A DNA stretch of 64,000 bases from the NCBI GenBank assembly GCA_013433145.1, contig CM024171.1:4333065-4397064 (forward strand). The letters are read 5' to 3'. The position numbers and the translations under genes are program-made. This document shows positions 14,245-64,000 of this stretch, piece by piece (the stretch's first letter is position 1; each line of letters starts with the position of its first letter). The notes below the pieces were generated by a model. It did no database searches, was not told where the DNA came from, and saw only the letters and a list, made by a program, of their open reading frames with translations. Source of the stretch: Ascaris suum (lineage: Eukaryota > Nematoda > Chromadorea > Rhabditida > Ascarididae).

Positions 14245-14451
14245 TTATTTCTCCGTCTCTTTGTATCCTCCAAAATAGCATGCTCTGTGCCAGGTTATTG
14301 TCGGTTTTTCGGTGTTGGGATGGGGTTTAGCTGTCGACAGTAAACCGTTATCAAAATCGTTATGCACTTTGACTCTAATCGCAGTCTGACTTTGCTTTTG
14401 ACCCTTCTCCAGAGGTTCTTTCAGCACATATAAGGGCTTAGTTGGATTCAC
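14245..14451 (-). CDS. unassigned 68-codon ORF
   Basis: ATG-started ORF of hydrophilic, protein-like composition (MNPTKPLYVLKEPLEK at its start, ending in stop after KETEK). It lies 69 nt downstream of another minus-strand ORF, suggesting two pieces of one decayed reading frame, possibly of a mobile element. No catalytic motif or known domain is visible. Confidence 0.25.
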   Translation of the reverse strand: MNPTKPLYVLKEPLEKGQKQSQTAIRVKVHNDFDNGLLSTAKPHPNTEKPTITWHRACYFGGYKETEK

Positions 14452-14520
14452 GTCGCATTTGCTTACTTTATGGGAGAACGCTTCTTCTTGAATTCACACT
14501 AAAGACTGACCACCAAATTC

Positions 14521-14763
14521 TTAAGATCTCATTATAAGAGTATCGAAAGGAAGTAGATTACGTTCGGGTATCCATGTTCTGATTTCTGAGAGGAAGTATT
14601 GGTCGTATCTCCTAGGCCTCACCTTTATAGGTGTCACTGCGTTCAGAGCTACATGCATATTTTCGTTGCAAACTTTGCAAATTCCAGAAAAAGGGTTTCG
14701 TAACACTTCCTCGTTGTATGCATGCCAGTCTATAGTTGTAAGCTGACCGCTATAAGCCTTCAT
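14521..14763 (-). CDS. unassigned 80-codon ORF with CxxC
   Basis: Reads MKAYSGQLTTIDWHAYNEEV, then GICKVCNENM (a single CxxC), then YDQYFLSEIRTWIPERN before the stop. Composition is protein-like. One CxxC pair is too little to call a zinc ribbon. It could be a fragment of a retroelement gag or protease region, but nothing identifies it. Confidence 0.25.
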   Translation of the reverse strand: MKAYSGQLTTIDWHAYNEEVLRNPFSGICKVCNENMHVALNAVTPIKVRPRRYDQYFLSEIRTWIPERNLLPFDTLIMRS

Positions 14764-14769
14764 ACGAAG

Positions 14770-16700
14770 TGTCGCCAGCTTCTGCTACATGTATACATGT
14801 ATGCTTTGTCTTTTGTTGTTTTGTACTTTGCAATAATTTTTTGATGGGTAAATGATCAGTACAAAAAAGAATTTGCAAAGTTGCTGATTTGTTACTGCGA
14901 TGGCACTGATCTTCGAAGCTGTTGCCGATATTGAAAAGACTACCTCAGAGCCTATTGCCAAGCTGATAACTTTTGAGGTTCCTGGTTGCTAGTTGACCGA
15001 ACAGCGCTTACTGCTATGGATTTGAATTTAGGTCCATAGATGAACATTCATTTTGTCCCACTTTGAGAAGCATCATTCACTAGAGTCGTTGAACGCGAGT
15101 AGAAACAACGTCAATAGAATGCTCATCCCATTTTTACTATTATTTCCTCTATATCGACAATGATCTAGCTGTGTTACATAATGTTTCTCTTGTGTTCATA
15201 ACGGTGTCCTTCAACATTTTCCTTTTAGGCAAGAGTTGGTGAATATGTGGAAATGTTTTACGCTGAAGAGATGTCATGAGGTGTTTTTGTGAAACATATT
15301 TCACAGAGAAATTTAGTTCTTTCATGTGATTGTTCCACCATCCCTAGATGTTTTTTTTCTGTTACGTTTATGAATATTCCAGCCACTGCAGCAACTGTTT
15401 CCTCACCTTTCCTTATTGGCAGCTTTGGTCTTCTCAACCTTACTTACTGTAATTGTTGCCTTCGTTTTTTTCCGCATCGTCAACTCTGTACTTCCACGTA
15501 TATGCACCGACTTACTCGCTACAACTACTATTCACAATAATAATGATGGCTGACTGTTTGCAGTAGAGTACTTCTTCATGAATTTCTCAAAGTGTTTCAT
15601 TGCTTTTACTCATTTTTGTTGAAAAATCTACGAAATGTTTCGTTTTTGATTTTCCTCTCATTCTCCGCACTTCGATACTTCTGGAAATGTTCACAGCAGA
15701 CTTCACATCTCAATTATTTGCTTCACAGCAGACTCATCGAGATTTTTTTTTCTGAATTCTTCCCTCTGTCCGACGATCGTATGCTTATACATATTTATTC
15801 ATCAGAAACGAGCTTGATTAACTCAAGCTTTTTAGCTTTTGTAATTTAATTAAGGTTGATTAGCTTGATTAAATTATATAAACGCGTCTGCAGAATCCAC
15901 TCGTTGCAAAAGGCATTCATGATCCACCTTGAATATGACACGTAGCTTTAATAAATATAACTTTATACGTGAGGAAATTTTTGTTTAAACTAAAATCCCT
16001 CCGTAAAACATCATCAGAATGGATGGATTAACTAAAGTTTGCAGTTTTCAGTTGCGAGCAAAAAATTCGAATTATGTAAAAAAGCTGAGCAAATAATAAC
16101 ATTTTCAAATGTAGGCAGCTGCAAATTTGCGCAAACAGCTGACCCTCTGTGTCGCAAATGTTGATAAATGCAAAGCAAAAATGGCAACCGATATTTGCAT
16201 ATTGCAACAAGCCGCTCCTCTCCATAAAATACTGCTCGTTTATGTTTTTGTAAAGTTTATAAACTAGGAAACTATCAATTGAACCTATTCAAAAATTGCA
16301 TGATTCTTATTAGATTGTCTCATGTGTTATGCGCGTTCAACATGCTCACCGTTTATTTTCACATGAAATGCATTCATCTATTTATTCGTGCTGTGATGAA
16401 TTAGCATAGTGAAGAAATAAGAAAAATTGATTACTTTTTTGCGAAAGGCATCTGAAAGGACAATAAGGATGAAAAATATGTAAACGCGCGTCGACATTTA
16501 TCCTCATCGAACGGATGTGGTCGTTGCACTTTTCGAGATCGAAACACATTTCACAGTGCGGAAAGCATGTTGCAAAGCAAACAGGTTTCTCATAAAATTA
16601 ACACCCGCGCAAGACGCATCAGAAAAGATTTTTTCTTATATTTTGTACATTCACAAAATAAGCAATGACCACATAAGATTTACTTCTTTCATGCAAGAAC
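14770..16700. other. spacer between the convergent genes, no supported gene
   Basis: AT-rich sequence with only short, low-quality ORFs. I see no RNA gene, repeat array or transposon motif. Confidence 0.5.
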
Positions 16701-16707
16701 CGCGAAC

Positions 16708-16713
16708 TTTATT
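16708..16713 (-). promoter_or_regulatory. candidate polyadenylation signal of the FRMPD4-like gene
   Basis: The minus strand reads AATAAA 225 nt after the TGA stop. It is the nearest canonical signal to that stop. Confidence 0.45.
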
Positions 16714-16937
16714 AAAAGTAAAAAATAATCGAAAAGCAGAAATGATGAACATTCGACCTGAGAAATCTTGCGCTCCTAGAAATGTGTCTTCCTTGATCCT
16801 CCTCCTCTCCCCTCTCTCCATCCCTCTCCCTCCGTCTCCCCCGCCTTTCCCAACCTCCTCCGTTTACGAAGTCACATGTGGTCACCGCTAAAAATGATAA
16901 ACAAGCAAATCAAATGGATGATGTTTTATGCAGCAGT

Positions 16938-63308
<46,371 letters not shown>

Positions 63309-64000
63309 CTGCAAAAGTAAAAATTCAATTTTTTTCAAAACTGAGTTTGTAATTTGGATTTAGCGCCCATCTTCAGCGAGATCGTTAACTATAAAGTTGG
63401 TATTTCTGTTGAATGCAATAACAGTTATATATAAAACGAGAAAAATTCATTTAAAACTGGACTCTTCAGGAAAAATACAAATTTCAAAGAGCGCCTTGGT
63501 TGCGAAGATTCTGGACTATCCTATTACGACTTAGATACGTGAAGTTCTGGAAAGCAGGGGGTATTCCACGAAATTTGAACTATAGGGATGACTGTTCCAC
63601 GTCACAAAAAGCGGTAAGCATTTGTGGGATATATGGAAATCGAAATGCCCTATACAGTGGAAAAACGAATTAGATTATAGCTACTGAGTAAGCAGCAAAA
63701 AGAACAAACCGTTTACAAAGCTGCAGATGGCCGTGTCAGCAGTTATTGGAAATTCAAGAGAAACAAAGAAAAGAAAAGAGGTGCTACGTGATAAAATTTA
63801 TCTAAGCTTTTGCCGTAATTGTTAGCACAAAGCATCTCAAAAAAAGAAAATTGAAGGTCTCTCGCTAAAATACGGAAAACCTTCGAGTGAGAAAGTCTGC
63901 GCGTGAGCATCGACCTAATCAAGCACATGGAGTTAAAGAATCGATTTTACATGTATAAGTGGTCATCAACTGATAGAAATTATGCCTACAGCTTATTTAA
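63309..64000 (-). other. intron upstream of the first visible scaffold exon
   Basis: The first two WW strands (with the signature Trp) must be encoded upstream of 63308. I find no such exon in the remaining 690 bp, so it lies beyond the window. Confidence 0.55.

Overview
The window is eukaryotic. Coding sequence is split into short exons (34 to 201 nt) by introns of about 150 bp to 10 kb with GT-AG borders. Base composition is AT-rich, and five long (AT)n or (ATT)n arrays and decayed non-LTR retrotransposon pieces lie between and inside genes. No prokaryotic gene, operon or CRISPR is present. Gene content (a Mondo/MML-1-type factor and a WW-PDZ-FERM scaffold) says metazoan. Nematode, perhaps a large-intron parasitic clade, is my best guess, but that is inference.

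Two genes are supported by splice-phase-consistent exon chains and converge on a repeat-rich spacer. (1) Plus strand, 383-6172: the 3' half of a Mondo/ChREBP/MML-1 family bHLH-leucine-zipper transcription factor. Six exons join in one frame (318 residues plus stop); 5' exons lie outside the window. (2) Minus strand, 63308 down to 16938: a FRMPD4/Preso-like scaffold protein with the end of a WW domain, a PDZ domain, a complete three-lobed FERM domain, a long low-complexity linker and an alpha-helical C-terminal module. Twenty-four exons join in one frame (1,059 residues plus stop) over 46 kb; the 5' end is outside the window.

Spacer, 6173-16937: an (AT)n array, a 275-bp (ATT)n array, a + strand reverse-transcriptase remnant (about 9.8-10.56 kb), a - strand reverse-transcriptase remnant (about 11.4-12.25 kb), an exon-like block at 13.66-13.77 kb and two unassigned - strand ORFs at 14.25-14.76 kb.

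Introns of the scaffold gene hold a third retrotransposon remnant (40.4-41.53 kb), a 147-bp-arm inverted repeat beside an (AT)n array (39.3-39.7 kb), a small miRNA-like hairpin (36.76-36.83 kb), two tRNA-derived SINE-like heads (43.3 and 56.9 kb), G-quadruplex-type G tracts and local duplications.

The two genes have no evident functional link: one is a nuclear glucose/energy-responsive transcription factor, the other a cortical or synaptic scaffold. No clear new multi-gene system was found. The most unusual points are the predicted helical C-terminal module of the FRMPD4-like protein and the long foldback element. Gene models were assembled by reading splice sites by eye, so exon ends at weak donors may shift by a few codons.
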